Source: Clytia hemisphaerica
Taxonomy: Eukaryota; Cnidaria; Hydrozoa; Leptothecata; Clytiidae
NCBI GenBank assembly: GCA_902728285.1
Contig: CACVBU010000619.1
Coordinates: 1,423,193-1,487,192, forward strand
Direction of reading: 5' to 3'
DNA length: 64,000 nt
The position numbers were made by a program, and so were the translations under genes. Under the pieces are notes generated by a model that saw only the letters and a program-made list of their open reading frames with translations, ran no database searches and was not told the DNA's origin. Positions 9,701 through 22,300 of this stretch are shown here, in pieces (positions within the stretch are counted from its first letter, which is position 1; each line of letters opens with the position of its first letter).

Positions 9701-12700
9701 TGAAACAAATAAAGTTAATTGACTACTCATTATCCAAGGTGCCGAAAAGCCATTAGCGCAAAAAAGTAGGGTCAGTCATTAACCTTCATCATACATGGCA
9801 ATCTCATTGGTTGAAATTTAAAAAAGACTTTCAGATGGAGCGAATTACGGAAACAACTAAGAAGAAGGGACCACTTTTGTTTTTATTGCAGATTTCGATA
9901 TAAAAATTGCATGGGGAATACTTCTGTCAATGTGTATTATGTGTCAAATATGTATATAAGCATTGTATTGTTGGAATAGAAAAGAGAGAAGAGGTAAGTC
10001 TAGTCTAGCCAAATTGTCAGCTGTCAGAGGGCGTAAAAATAATGTGAGAGCTTATTCGTATCAAAAGCAAAACACACAGATTTTACCAAGACTTAAGACT
10101 TAAGACCTTAGGATCTCAGGATCTCAAAGCTCAAAAATGTTCCAATAAGCCTGAGTTCCGCCCGCATACCTTAGAATATGTCCTGTATTTTCGAGAAAAC
10201 TCAGAAATTCGTAGAACTCTTGGAAAAAAATATAGAAATGCTACTAAAAATATGTTTCCACAAGCACAAACTCACTTCCTCGTTTTTTCTCTTTGCTCTG
10301 TAACGGCCCGTCCAATTGCGTGCGTATTCGATACATCGGATATGCGTTGGACAGAGATGTCGAAGCGAAGAAAGCAAAAAGATTGACCAGCTTTGATCAT
10401 GTATTGTTTTAGCCATTCCTATGTCATTTCAGGCCCAAAAAAAAAATTTCTAACACCCCCGTGGGGGGGAGCTTAAAGCATCCCCCAAACCCCCAGCTCA
10501 ATTTTTCTCGCTCGTTCCGCTCGCTCGTACCGCATTTTCATTCTCATAAGTTGGCAACTATGTGTAATTTTAAGGATGGACACAAGTATTTTGCATGTGT
10601 TTCATGTGTTTTGTTTAAAATTCCTACGTCATTTCAGACTGTTTTTTTAATTGAATATTGAAAGAATTTTGAAATGTTTACTGAACTTCTAGTTTGATAA
10701 ATGAACTTGTTTGTTTGAGTACCGTGAACTTGGGTAACTTGCATCAGTGGATGCATCAAATGCCTGACCAATCAAGGCAGCAAAATTTCAAAACAAATGG
10801 AGCAGTGCAAGAACTGCGAGTTTCTCACCGACATAATTGCAGGTAAATAAAACAGCATGGTTGGACAATAAAAAATCATGCAAGATCATAAATTTTAAGA
10901 TGGCAGGAATTCAGATGTTTCTCGATGGCTGCTGGATGTAATCTCAAATTTAATAATGATATTAAACACACTTATGTATGACATCGCTTTTATGATTAGG
11001 AGATACACATTTTACAACCTGCAAATTTTGTAAATCAGGTTTATTTTGATTTAACTTTGTATTTTGATAATAACAAACTAGGTCATTTATTTGAGGACTA
11101 TGCATGTTAGCCTCCACTGATGCAAGTTACAGGATCTCACGGTAATACATAGCGTCAGCCTGGGTTTAGTACAATTCCCAACTGTATAAACAAAGGAAAA
11201 ACTTGAATTACAAATTTGTATCCACAAACATTCTGATACAAAAACATAGATTTTTGTTTAGTGTTTTTTTCTTAATATTTTCTATTTCTATGCGGGATTG
11301 CTGTCTTTCAGGGGCTCCTTTTCTTTTATTTTCCTAGGGGCTTTTGCCAAAACTATGATTTTAAATGATTTCCTGAGGACTAATTTTCAAGAACATGGCC
11401 AAAAATTGCAAATATTGTTAAAATCAATTCACACAAAATTTAAAATCCACTTAAGGTAGTGATTCATTCATTCATTCATTTATTTTCAGTTTGTCCACGT
11501 CCACCAAACAGAGAATGGCTACCTGTTACGCAAAATACGACAAAGAACGGTTTGTTCAAATGACTTGTCCTTGAAAAAGATTTTTATAAGAAATTTTTCT
11601 ATTGCTATCTTATTTCTTACCCATCAATAGTTGCTTGATTAAAATGAAATTCATTCATGATCCAAAATAATAGTGTTATGTCCTCTAGCATTTAGTAAGT
11701 AAACACACAGAAAAGATCTTTTCCCTAGGGTAATTCGACCCAGCATTAATCCATTAGTCCATAAATCATATCATACAACTCTGTACAACTCCCTTTTTAG
11801 GAAGCTTCACGGTCATGTCATATAATGTCTTATGTGAGAAATACACTACAAGGCAATTGTATGGCTACTGCCCTCAGTGGGCATTGGCATGGGATTACAG
11901 AAAGAGTGCGATCTTAAAAGAAATCTTGCAATTCAATGCTGATGTATTGAGTTTACAGGTATGTAGTTTACATAAAGTTTGGCTGAGAAACTACTTTTCT
12001 TTTCGTAGTATGATGAAATTCTCAACTTCAGTTGAGCTAGAATCTGAGAATGTCTGTGTGTATGTCTCAAAACTTTGGGGCAGCCTGGAGACTTCAAAAA
12101 TTATCAGATTTGGCTGAAATTGGGCACACTTGTTCCTTCAGTGAATATAAAGTTATTCAAATTATTTAAAATTTTCAAATTAACCCCCAGTTGTTTTTTT
12201 TTCAAAAATTTTGATTTTTGGGTCGTGGAGACAAGTTTTAAAACTAGTTTGTTTTGCTACAATCGGGTTTTTGAATAATCTGAAGCTACTGAAGTTAAGC
12301 CCACCCAGAGCATTGTGCACGTTCGTTATTTTGTATGGATGGGTGAATATTGAGAAACTGATTCCATACACGGTTTTTTTTTTAAGCTACTAGTTTTACC
12401 AAGCAGCCTCAATGTTTCTTAAGAAATTGGCTATTTGAGCCTTAAATGTTTCTTACATGTTTCTAAACTTTTTGACATAATCAGCCTTATGGAAGGCTGG
12501 ATTGGAAGGTTCTTAAAAAAAACGAATTAAAAAATGTTATTTTCTCATTCTCAGCCTCGGCATGTTTCTTAGATGTTTGTTAGTTTTTAGGCATTCTGAG
12601 TTTTTAGGCATTCTTGTTTCTTAAAAGTGTGTTTCTTAAAATAAAAAAAACGTGTATTCAGAGAGAAAACCTGTTCAATTAAATTGTATACACATCGATT

Positions 12701-14115
12701 AATTACTTTCCAAAAGTTTTCACTTATGTTTTTTCCTTTAGGAAATTGGAACAGAAGTATTTTGGAATTTCTTCCTGCCAGAATTAAAAAAGAACGGCTA
12801 TGAAGGGATCTTCAATCCCAAGTCTCGAGCGAAAACCATGTCTGAAGAAGATCGTCGATATGTTGATGGATGTGCTATTTTCTGGAACTCTGCTAAGTAA
12901 AAGGACTTTTCAGTCAGGGCACATAAATCAAATCAATATTGAAGTCATGTTATGTGAATTGTATTCTTACATTTTAACAAGGATTTCTCATGAATAATTT
13001 CTCTGTTTTGAAAGTTTTTTCTATTTAATTTGAAAAAGAATTTGTGTACCTTGCAGCTCTACTGCAACACTCTAGTTTCTTTGAATGTATAGAATTTTTC
13101 TGAATTTATTTGTGTTGTATTCTTCCTTAGATTCACATTGTTGAAAGAACATCTTGTTGAGTTCAACCAGCTAGCAGCTGCGAATTGTGAAAATGCAGAT
13201 GATATGTTAAACCGGGTGATGCAAAGAGATAACATTTGTATGATGGCTTTATTGGAGACAACAGAACCAGTAGCAGAGCTGAATAACAGCAAAGGGAAGC
13301 TAGTTGTCACCAATGCCCACATCCATTGGGATCCAGAATTTAAGGATGTAAAAGTTATTCAATCCGTCATGTTGATGAGAGAGCTCAAGAACTTCCTGGA
13401 AGAATCTAACGGAGGTATAACTAAAGTCCTTCCTAGATTAGTTATCCATAAATGTTCATACGATTATAACTTATGAATTTCAACAGGGTATTTTTGGATG
13501 AATTAAATCTGTTTGCAGTGAAATTAAAAATTATCCTAAATAGAAGACCGTTTTAACTGATACTGAGAAAAAGAAATTCTATTCTATTCTATAATGGTGA
13601 CATTTCAACTTGACCAATATTTTAAATGTCTTAATATTTAAGTCTTCAATCTTTAATAAATCCTTCTCTTTTCTTCAGGAAAAGCGGGCTTGAAAACACC
13701 ATTTGTCATTTGCGCTGACATGAATTCCTTGGTGGACTCTGGCGCCATCGAATATGTTGAAAAAGGGAAAATCCCAATCAATCATCCAGATTTCAAGACC
13801 ATGAAATATGGGGGTTTCCTCTCAAAGCACACAGATAAGGAGAAGAAAAATGGGGAGATGGTGACGCACCCTTTCAAGTTGAGTAGAGTTGCAAAAGAGA
13901 ATGAACTGCCATTCACTAATTATACATATGACTTTGAAGGAGTGTTAGATTATATCTTCTATACTAAAGATGAGTTGACAATCCTAGGTGAACTTGGTCC
14001 TGTCAACTTGGAATATCTGAAGAAAAATAAAGTCATTGGGTTTCCACATCCTCATTTCCCGTCAGATCATATTTGTTTGGTTGTCGAGTTTGATTTCAAA
14101 TTGCCTTCCAGGTAG
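6771..14115 (+). CDS. CNOT6: CCR4-NOT deadenylase subunit (CNOT6/CNOT6L family)
   Basis: This is the catalytic 3'-5' poly(A) exonuclease of the CCR4-NOT complex, which shortens mRNA tails in the cytoplasm. Exons: 6771-7230, 11490-11549, 11801-11958, 12742-12896, 13131-13414, 13679-14115; 517 aa, all GT-AG, frame closed. Residues about 20-150 are leucine-rich repeats (LTALYLRDNGISRIPPE and following), the part that in this family docks the enzyme to CNOT1. The remainder is the endonuclease/exonuclease/phosphatase domain, starting near VMSYNVLCEKYTTRQLYGY. Metal and catalytic residues are all present: E227 (SLQEIG), H of NAHIHWDPEF, D386/N388 (CADMNS), D of LDYIFY and D502/H503 (SDH). An in-frame ATG 31 codons upstream (6678) follows a possible acceptor and probably lies in the 5' UTR; the second ATG is preferred. 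Intron 1 is 4.3 kb and holds several transposons. Confidence 0.95.
7304..7842. mobile_element. TIR element in CNOT6 intron 1 (GGTTGGCA...ATATCATCCACCAGG ends)
   Basis: GGTTGGCAAACAATATCATC near the left end is matched in inverted orientation by GATGATATCGTCTGCCAACC near the right end, about 540 bp apart. The related piece GGCTGGCAAACCATATTATA occurs just downstream (about 7942-7961). An open frame at 7417-7719 inside it has no recognisable product. Exact ends are uncertain. Confidence 0.55.
8754..9137. mobile_element. Foldback element with repeated TTTCGCGGAATTTAATTTCG motif
   Basis: Ends CTACCTTAAGGG and CCCTTAAGGTAG are exact inverted copies. If the element is taken to start at CCTTAAGGG, it is bounded by TA on both sides, as in Tc1/mariner-type insertions. 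Inside, the motif TTTCGCGGAATTTAATTTCG occurs four times in one orientation and once inverted near the right end, spaced by short unrelated stretches. The arms pair over more than 50 bp, apart from a short duplication in the right arm. Non-coding; lies in CNOT6 intron 1. Confidence 0.8.
9540..9646. repeat. Near-perfect 43-bp inverted repeat (hairpin)
   Basis: The left arm at 9540-9582 (CAATCAAATG...AATCAGAACAGA) and the right arm at 9604-9646 (TCTGTTCTGATT...TTTGATTG) are reverse complements with about two mismatches, separated by 21 bp. It lies in CNOT6 intron 1. The compactness suggests a recently inserted miniature element. Confidence 0.85.
10075..10170 (-). repeat. Dispersed repeat family A, fragment
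   Basis: The minus strand reads CTTATTGGAACATTTTTGAG followed by GCTTTGAGATCCTGAGATCC and CTAAGGTCTTAAGTCTTAAG. The same ordered blocks occur at 23395-23520, 23810-24020, 36055-36330 (minus) and 46920-47290. Boundaries are not sharp. All copies but this one lie inside or between the three large gene regions further right. Confidence 0.6.
12010..12160 (+). repeat. Dispersed repeat family B, copy in CNOT6 intron 3
   Basis: It carries the blocks CTCAACTTCAGTTGAGCTAG, ATCTGAGAATGTCTGTG and GCCTGGAGACTTCAAAAATT. The same blocks in the same order occur at 26815-26940, and partly at about 19560-19670. Non-coding; the class is unknown. Confidence 0.5.
12368..12655. mobile_element. Tc1/mariner-like MITE, copy 1 (TA-flanked)
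   Basis: Inverted ends ACACGGTTTTTTTTTTAAG and CTTAAAATAAAAAAAACGTGT, preceded by T and followed by A, so a TA target duplication fits. The body is filled with GTTTCTTA repeats. An inverted second copy at 33318-33582 shares the whole body and the TA flanks. No transposase. Lies in CNOT6 intron 3. Confidence 0.78.
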
Positions 14116-17100
14116 TTTGGACTCTCTTCAACCATCAATTATCTAAAACGGTGAATTGTTATGTGAATTTTTTTAACGTGGAATACTTCTTCCAGATTTT
14201 ACATCTTGTCGGATTTGAGCACATTTCTTCCAACCTACATTTCCCACAACCCTGCATTTTTCTTTATGGATGACATGGCTGGCAAAACTGAGATCAAATT
14301 GTACTGGTTGCATCAAATTTTTCTTTTGCTTGACTCGTGGAAATCGGTTTTAACAATTATTTGTGAATTTCATCCCCTGCCCCCATTATTATATATGATG
14401 TTTAGTTGTTTTTGCTTTGTTTAAAAACATATACAACAAATTTTTTCATTCCTAAATATATGAAAGATGTTAGGAAATTAAGATAAGTGCCAAAAATGTA
14501 AAATTTATTCAAGTTTCTTATAAATGTGGTTATTATATATTATTTTTTAGATTTTTTTGTCACATTTTTATTGATTCAAAACTAAATGATATTTTCCTAG
14601 CATTATTAGATTCTAGATCTTCGTTGAACGAATAACCACGTTCACTAATCTCATAAAAAAAGAAACTGTGATACTTTTTTTCTCTCAAACTACCTAGTGA
14701 ACTACCTACCTAGTAAATTAGTTCTTTTTTGGTACAAAACTTTCTCACTGATATCATTATTGATAAATTTTTAAAAACACCTTTTTATTGATTTTGAATT
14801 TTCCATTCTGTTATCAAGGGACCTTCGTTAAAATTAGAAATGAAGCAACATTTAGGAAGAAATTTATTTTCTGGATAGAATTATGGTAAAAAGCCAATAA
14901 TATGCATAATTTTGATTTTACCATCTTGTTAATAATTATAACTACTGTAATAGTAATAGATCTTTTAAGAAATCCTGTTTAGATTTTTAGAAAGTGACTA
15001 TTTTTTCTTGTACAAAGTATAATAATATGGTGTGTAGGGATGTTAAGCATATTGTATCTATTAAAAAGAACATTTTTTAAGCTTTTTCCAAACAAACCCA
15101 AAGTTTTCACAGATTGTTCTGCTGATGAGATTTTCATTTGTCAATACTTTGACGACGTAAAGAGTTTTAAGTTCATATGAATTACAAAGTCTGGAAGATT
15201 TCGCACGAAAAGGTAAGGTAGCATTTTTATGGCATGTGAAAAGATAATGAGTGGAAAAATATTTTGTCATTAGAAGAAGTTTGAGATTGAGAACTGTACA
15301 CTTTTTTATATAAATTGTGGAAAAACTCACTTTTAAGCATTTCAAATCTTGACTATTCACCTTTTGTCAAAATACGACTGGATAAGAAAAGATAATTCCA
15401 AACACCTGTGAATAAGATTGGCTTTTATTATGTAAAATACTACTGCAAAGATTTTTTTTATCAAACTCTAATGTTTTTGGTCATTTATAATATTTTTTGT
15501 GCACATGTGTATTAAAGCGAAACCATAATTGTATTTGTGTAATATTGAACACCTATCACGCAAGAAGCAATCTATTTTATTGACATTATAGTCAATGTAC
15601 TGATAATACCACAGATCGTAATTTACTTTAACTAAGGATTTTTTAAAGGTAATCTAAAATAATGTTTGTCATTTCTTGAGATTTTTGTTGTGGTTTTTTT
15701 TTTTGGCGTGAGATCTAGAACTTTGAATTATGCGATTTTTTTAAAACGAGATCTTCTAAAGGATGAAAACCCAGGTTTTTCTTAAATTTACTTTACATTT
15801 TATTTTAAAACTAATTCTTATTTATGTATAGCAAGTTAGAAGCAGTAGTCGTCAATTTTCACCTTAGCCTAGCACTTTTATTTGTTGACAACCTTTTTAA
15901 TCAATCTTATCAATGACGTTCAGAACGAAATGTCATTTTGAAATGAATAAGTAAATAATAGTGATCATTGAACTACCTTTGTTTGTGGAAATTGATATAA
16001 AAATAACTTCGAACCATCAGAACTAGTAACTCAAAGAGTCGAGAGCACTAGGTGAAATTGACAAACTGCTATGATTTTATCCCAGCTTTTTTTAAAAAAA
16101 ATAAAGAGACAGGTTGATGTATTTGTTTACTTCTGGTCATTGCAGAAGATGATATGAAAACAGTTGAAAAAGAAAACCACATAAAGATTTTAAACTTAAA
16201 ATTCTTTTATTCTATCATATTGTAGTTCTTTATTTCTCTTTCCCTGACCATTCTTTCCGATTTATTTTCGATTCTTTTTTTACACCTGGAAACGTTTATT
16301 TATTTTTTGATTACGAATGACCCAATTTTACCAACTTTTTTTGTGTCTCTTATCGTACATTGCCAGACGTTACAAATTTTCGAAGCTCAAATCAGTGGAT
16401 TCTCATTTTCCATTAAACCCTGTTTTCAGTAGTCGAATAATTATTATGATGTTCTTATTTTAGAAATCATGTAGAAAAAAACAATCTTAAACTGAAAAAT
16501 AAAAACATTATATTAACTAATGGAACAAAGAAATGGGCAAGATATTACAAAGAAAAACATACATTTTTTTCCAATGGGAAAGTATTTTATGTATGAAAAC
16601 AAAAGAAGAACTGGAACCAACATGAAATTTGAAGTCATGGAACAGTTCTTGGTAATCGAAGGTTGATTAAAATCCGGGTATGATCATTTTCAGATTCAAG
16701 CACAGAGGGGTTTTTACCTAATCATTAAGGTCATAAATCCTACTATGACAATCTCCCTTTTTGATACTTTTCGCCAAAATTGCATACCTCTCATCTTAGA
16801 TACTTTGGCCTTAATTTTTTTAATTTTGGCTTAGATTTTTAGTAAAGCACATTTATTCCTCTTTTTGAGAATTCGAAAAAATCCAGAACTTGTTTCTAAA
16901 TATTTTCCATGCGCTATGAAATAGTTCTTTTTTCTACATTCACTTCTTCCCTTTGAAGTTTTTTGACGCTCTTAAAACACCCCTATGTTGATTTAGCTTT
17001 CGCCAAGATAAGTTCTCTAATTGACTAGGTGACAAATCTAGGTGGTTACCTCTCAGTTCCTTTCTGTTATTTTCTACACCATTGGTCGAAAAATTTTTCA

Positions 17101-19124
17101 TTGAACTTTGGGCTATAAAAACCACCTTTTTACGTAAACAAAATCGATACTTATTTCAAAATTCCCAACCAATGTCTACTTCCATTTTCATTAGGGGATT
17201 TAAGCTTTATTTGTGAAAATTTCTCCCTGTACACGTTTGTATTGTGTAACAGAGATGAAAAGGAACTTGTTACTGATACACATCTTGTCGGTTTGTGTTT
17301 TCTAACTTTCCCAATTATCTAACTTTCAGGAAAGGAAGTCAGCATGCCAATCGGAATGGAACTATTTGATGATTGCTTAGTTGCATAATCTATCATATGA
17401 CCTCAAGAAAAACCATACGAAACCATGGTATGCTGTTTTTACTGCGTCATGTTTTTCTTTTTCGCACTCTACATTTCAAAAGGGTCTAGAAACAATCAGT
17501 TGAATATCGGTCCCTACCGTGTAACCAGTTCCACTAAAATTCTACTTTTTTATGACCCCCTACTAACTTGTGTTTTCTTAATTAGGAGTCTGTTGTATAT
17601 CCGAAAAAAAATCTTTAGTCAAATTAATGTTTCTTTTATTAATAAGGCTTTTTTCTAATGATCGAAAACAAATTAATTAAGAAAAATACCTTTATAAAGA
17701 GTGTGGAATTTCACATCCAGTCATTTTAAAAATTCAGAATAACTGTCTCTGATGGTAGCATGTGACCCTTTTATAGCTGTTACCCAGTTAAGATTGATTA
17801 GTCAGTAGTTGATGAATGGAGGGGCTGTTAATGGAAGATCGCCTGTATTCGTTCATAGCGTTTTGGATTTCTCATCTTCTTGTTTACAGCCTTAAAATAA
17901 AGTGGAGAATTCTCAAGATTTTAGTCTTTCTCATGTTGGGAGTCATGAAATCACGGTTAGAGCTTTTCCGGTGGGAAGAATTTCGGAATAAATTTCCGCA
18001 AAGGACGATTTTTTGGGTGATTTTCCGTTGGGTTGGGAATCTAGTTTCTGGTTCTTGCCTGTATTCAGTAAATTCATTTAGAAATCATGATTCATGACAA
18101 ACAACATTTTAAATTTTGGCGGAAAGCAATTGACTCTCTCTAATTCGATCTTCCAGGACACCAAAAGTTTTCTTCGAGTTACAGAAAAATTCGAATTACA
18201 GAAAGTTGACTGTATAATCGTATACAGTATGTCCGGAAAGCGGAACAGATTTTACATGAATAAAAAACCTCATCAAATTTAGATGACCTTTTAGGAACTA
18301 CGTTTCTTTTATAAGAACATCCAAAAATTTTGAAGCCTTCGGATGTTCTTAACATGTTTTTATTTTCGCCATTTTTTGAGTATTTTTGTCTATTTTTGTC
18401 TATTTTTCTAAGAAATCGGTTGTTTTAGAGTCCGCAAAGCCTTAAAATGTTCTTAACTGTATCGCCTTGGGAAGCGAATCTGTTGATTGAACAAAAAAAA
18501 TTCCATTGTATTTCAAATATTCTAAAGTCCAGTAAAATAATAACGCGTATATTTGAGGCTCAGATTATATTAACAATTTATTTTTAACTTAAGGATATAA
18601 TTAATGAACCTTTCTTTAATTGCTGCGCATCAAGTCTTAGATAATTCACGACTGGGAACCCAGAATCTTGTGTATGGTAGTTGAATATCCTACCTTTGTG
18701 TCTCTCGGCAGCGTCGAACGGTTTGTCATAATCATTAGTTCTTATAAGATAAGATTAAAGAATATATTCTTGGAGTGACCTAGATGCTTTTGGCAACCAC
18801 GCAAAATAGAAATATAGTTATCATCAATTTACTTTTCCAGGTATAGAATAAGATATTAAGTTTACTTAAAATTAAGATTTTTGGGCATTTAAATGGTAAG
18901 AAAAGGGCAAAACAAAAAAAAACCCATTAATTTAGTTTTTCGTGGTTCGTTAGGCAGGAACTTAAACTTTCAAAACAAACCCCACAAGAGAACGTCAATA
19001 AAATCATAACTACGCACGCGATCACACAAAGACTATATAAAAAGGGCGAAATTCTTCCTTTCTGAAGAATTATTTAAGTAGAGAAAATATCATCAAACCA
19101 AATTGTGATTATTACGTACATTAA
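14116..19124. other. Five-kb intergenic stretch, no convincing gene
   Basis: AT-rich sequence between CNOT6 and the receptor gene. Open frames such as 15061-15360 (-), 17425-17658 (+) and 17816-18097 (+) have no recognisable domain and no supporting neighbours. A TTTCAG at 17330-17335 followed by a short open run to a TAA at about 17388 could be a terminal exon, but nothing connects to it. A miniature element occurs at 18127-18212. Confidence 0.5.
18127..18212. mobile_element. Small pogo-like foldback element (TTGACTCTCTCTAATTCGA ends)
   Basis: CAATTGACTCTCTCTAATTC pairs with the right end GAATTACAGAAAGTTGACTG across 86 bp. The same ends occur in the element at 19125-19288. The CAGTTGAC...AATTCGA end resembles those of pogo/Tigger-type elements, but no target duplication is certain. 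Confidence 0.55.
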
Positions 19125-19288
19125 CAGTTGACTTTCTCTAATTCGATCTTCATGGGACCAAAGATTTTCTTTAAATTAGAGAAAGATTCGAATAACAGAG
19201 AGTAATTTAAACCACTTTCCAGCTTTTAGGAGACCAATATATTATTAGTTCAAATTAGAGAAAGATTCGAATTGTAGTGAGTTGACTG
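19125..19288. mobile_element. Pogo-like foldback element just upstream of the receptor gene
   Basis: CAGTTGACTTTCTCTAATTC at the left and GTTGACTG at the right are inverted, with internal repeats of TTAGAGAAAGATTCGAA. It ends 55 bp before the receptor start codon, so it lies in the promoter or 5' UTR and may supply transcription or regulatory signals. Confidence 0.6.
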
Positions 19289-19343
19289 AACCATTCTTTT
19301 TCAGAATAGTTGGACAACCTTTTATTCTTATTGAACAAATGAA

Positions 19344-22300
19344 ATGGTGAAGGATAATATCCTTTGGTTTGTCCTGGCGATAATTTTGTTGAGGACAATT
19401 GGATTTGTTGATGCTATCTTCTTCCCACCTGGTAAGGTTTGATTCCCTTTGAGATGAACCAATGATATCTGATAAATTATGCTTGGCACTTGTTTAAAAA
19501 CTAGCTTTCCTTTGTTTAGTTTTGTCTGTTATTCTATTTTCATAGCCAACTTTCAAGAATGTAAGAATTTCTGTCCGTCCGTCCATGAAAAACTTTTGGA
19601 CAGGCTGGAGACTTCAATTATGGTCAGATTTAACTGATTTTGTACTTGAGATCTTTCAGTAAACCTCTCTTGGTTGTTTCTTTTTTTTTAATTTTTCTTT
19701 TTGGGGATATAAGACGATGATGAAATCCCGTCCTTTAAAATACCCGGTAATTGTTTTGAGTCACGGAAAATACCTTATTACACTCATACAACTACTCAAG
19801 TATTTAACGCGGGTAAAAAGAGTGCGACAATTTATTAACTGTTAAAAGAATATCATTATTTACGTATATCCAAGTTTTCCTTAATATTATACTTCCTTAC
19901 AGCTACTTGATTCAAATAAACGCCCCTCCTAGAGAGAGGTGTATAATCGAAGGGGCCGTTTAAAAAAGGGGGCGTTTATTCGAAGTGATACGGTACCTCA
20001 TTATACACCTGACATATCAGCAATTTCCGAGCAGGGCATCTTGTGATTCCTGTATTGTATTGTTTAATCTACAGGCACATGCTTCTTAGCTGGGCGACAG
20101 ATTCAAAAACACCAATCGGTAAACATTTCTCATTGTACTGAATGTTTTTGTAAAGGCGATCGCTCAATTGAATGCAAAACACGCCATCTAAATGGATCTT
20201 TGGAGACTCTTTGTACAAATTGTATGGATATGCCAAGTCCTTCGTGTTCTTTTTGCCAACAAGATATTCCGAAAAACAAAAGTTTCCCCGTAGATGTTGG
20301 TGCTGGCGACTGCATCTCTTGTAATTGCTCATCAGATGGTATCAACTGCCAGTATTTCAATCAGTTCTTATGCACAGGTGATTTATCATGTGGATTGGAG
20401 CTTGTAACGTACTCTTCCTGTCACATTTGTCTCGACCCCTTGGATGGCTCTCGTAAACAGAATGGCGAGTTCTGGAAAACAGCAGATGGAATTGATTGCT
20501 CTTGTCTGGACGGCAATAATCAATGTTTCAAACCAGTAGAAGTGGAAGACATGTTTCTCATCATTGAATGTAGACAATGTACACCGTGGAAATATCAACA
20601 AACGTTTCACCAACCGAAAGGTATGTTTTGTTTACAATGTAGTGAATACAGTTCTGGAAATACCCAACTTCTCCTTGAATTAACGCTATCATTATCTAAG
20701 ACTTGCCATTTTGTGCCAACACCTATTATATGTGTGCATTGACCTCAGTTTGATATGAATCTTACCGCTTTTATTCGCAAATTCTGGGGTTCCTCTTTTT
20801 AATGGAAATTATTCTGATTACCTTATCGGCCCTTTTTACACCGGCCCTTATTGGCGTTATTTTTGGACTCGTGGTGCAATAAAGGCCGGCGTAAAAGAAG
20901 AGGCCGGCGTAAGAAGGGCCGATAAGATATAAACAAGATTCCGCATAAAATATGTCATTCTATCATATTTCAGATTGTTCTTTCAACGAAAATGTCATGA
21001 CGCATAACAGTGTCAGTCATCTGCAAATCTACAACGTTCATCATTGTTTCGATTGTGCTTGTTACATGGGCAACTATCTGTGCGTTACGGAAGGCTCTTA
21101 CAAATTCGGCAAAATACCAATCTTTTTCAAACATGGGTGTCACAATGAAATGAAATGCAATGAACTTCTTTTGAACGAGAATGTCCGAAATTGTAAGTCT
21201 TTCATAATACCGTCGTTTTTTAATAAGTTTGCTATTTCCGCACTAAGATTCCTTTGCCTTTTTACTAGTGGAAAAAGACCAGAAATGAGCTTCGGGAAGT
21301 AAGTCAGTTTCGCGAGTAAAGACAAGATTTTCCGTACTATTAGAAACAAACCCTTTCCAATCTCATGCCGGTTATCCCGGGAAAAATAGCGGAAAGATAC
21401 CGGAAAAGTGACAAGAGTGTTAGTGCAGAAATGGGAAACTTATAAAAAGCGACGGTATCATTAGTTCAAGTTACGAAGAAATTCGAATTATAGAAAGCAT
21501 TTTAAGAAGGTATATCGAAGTTATTTCGAATTACAGAGAGATTATAATAATAGTTCGAAGATATTGTCCTTATGTATTACAATGAAGTGAATATAGTCAC
21601 TCTCGTGTTGTCTTCTGACCAGCCACCAGAACCGTTGGAAAACCAACGGATCCGGTGAGACTCGAACTCACAACCATGCCATTCGCGGGCATTTGCTCTA
21701 CCATATCATAATATCAGTGGAAAATCTCCCACAGTCAATCTCCCGGTCTTCTAAGCCACTACCCTTCAGATTTTTTTCAAGCAACAGCTTTACAGCCTAC
21801 AGGAGGCGTCTCTTGTGGAAAGGGGTTAAATTATTTTTATATTTTTATTGATATCATTCGCAATTTTTCTGTTAGATTGTGCTGGAAATCCATTAGAATC
21901 ACAATGCAAAGGAAATTATGAGTGGAATACCCCTGGATGCAAGTTGATATGTAATGAAACTTTAGTGAATCCGAATCATGTAGTCATTGATCAATGGTGT
22001 GATTTATTGAAAATCTCAAAATCATGTGAAGCTTGTCCAAGTAAGAATTTTTGGAGTATATTTCTTTATTCCGAAATATTGAAAATGATTGTCATCAGTA
22101 TCAGATTCGCTGGTTCAACACCTCCATTAAATATCCATACATGAGGGTGAACAAACCTAATTATAAGTCAAAAAGAAATCCTTGTGTGGATAGCCCCTGA
22201 AAAAGGGGGAAATTTGCAAAAAAAATCTTCGCATGCCTTAAAGTGAAGGTAGACGAACCAAAATCAGTCTTTTACCCCATGAAATTTTAGAATGACTTTT

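Noticed and set aside
14206-14424. Extra CNOT6 terminal exon after a possible CCAG|GTAGTT donor at about 14111
   Set aside because: The TAG at 14113-14115 gives an end close to the family length, and the downstream frame has no similarity to known CNOT6 tails. A minor splice form cannot be excluded.
17330-17390. Possible terminal exon after TTTCAG encoding a short peptide
   Set aside because: No upstream exon in phase could be identified and the peptide has no recognisable character.
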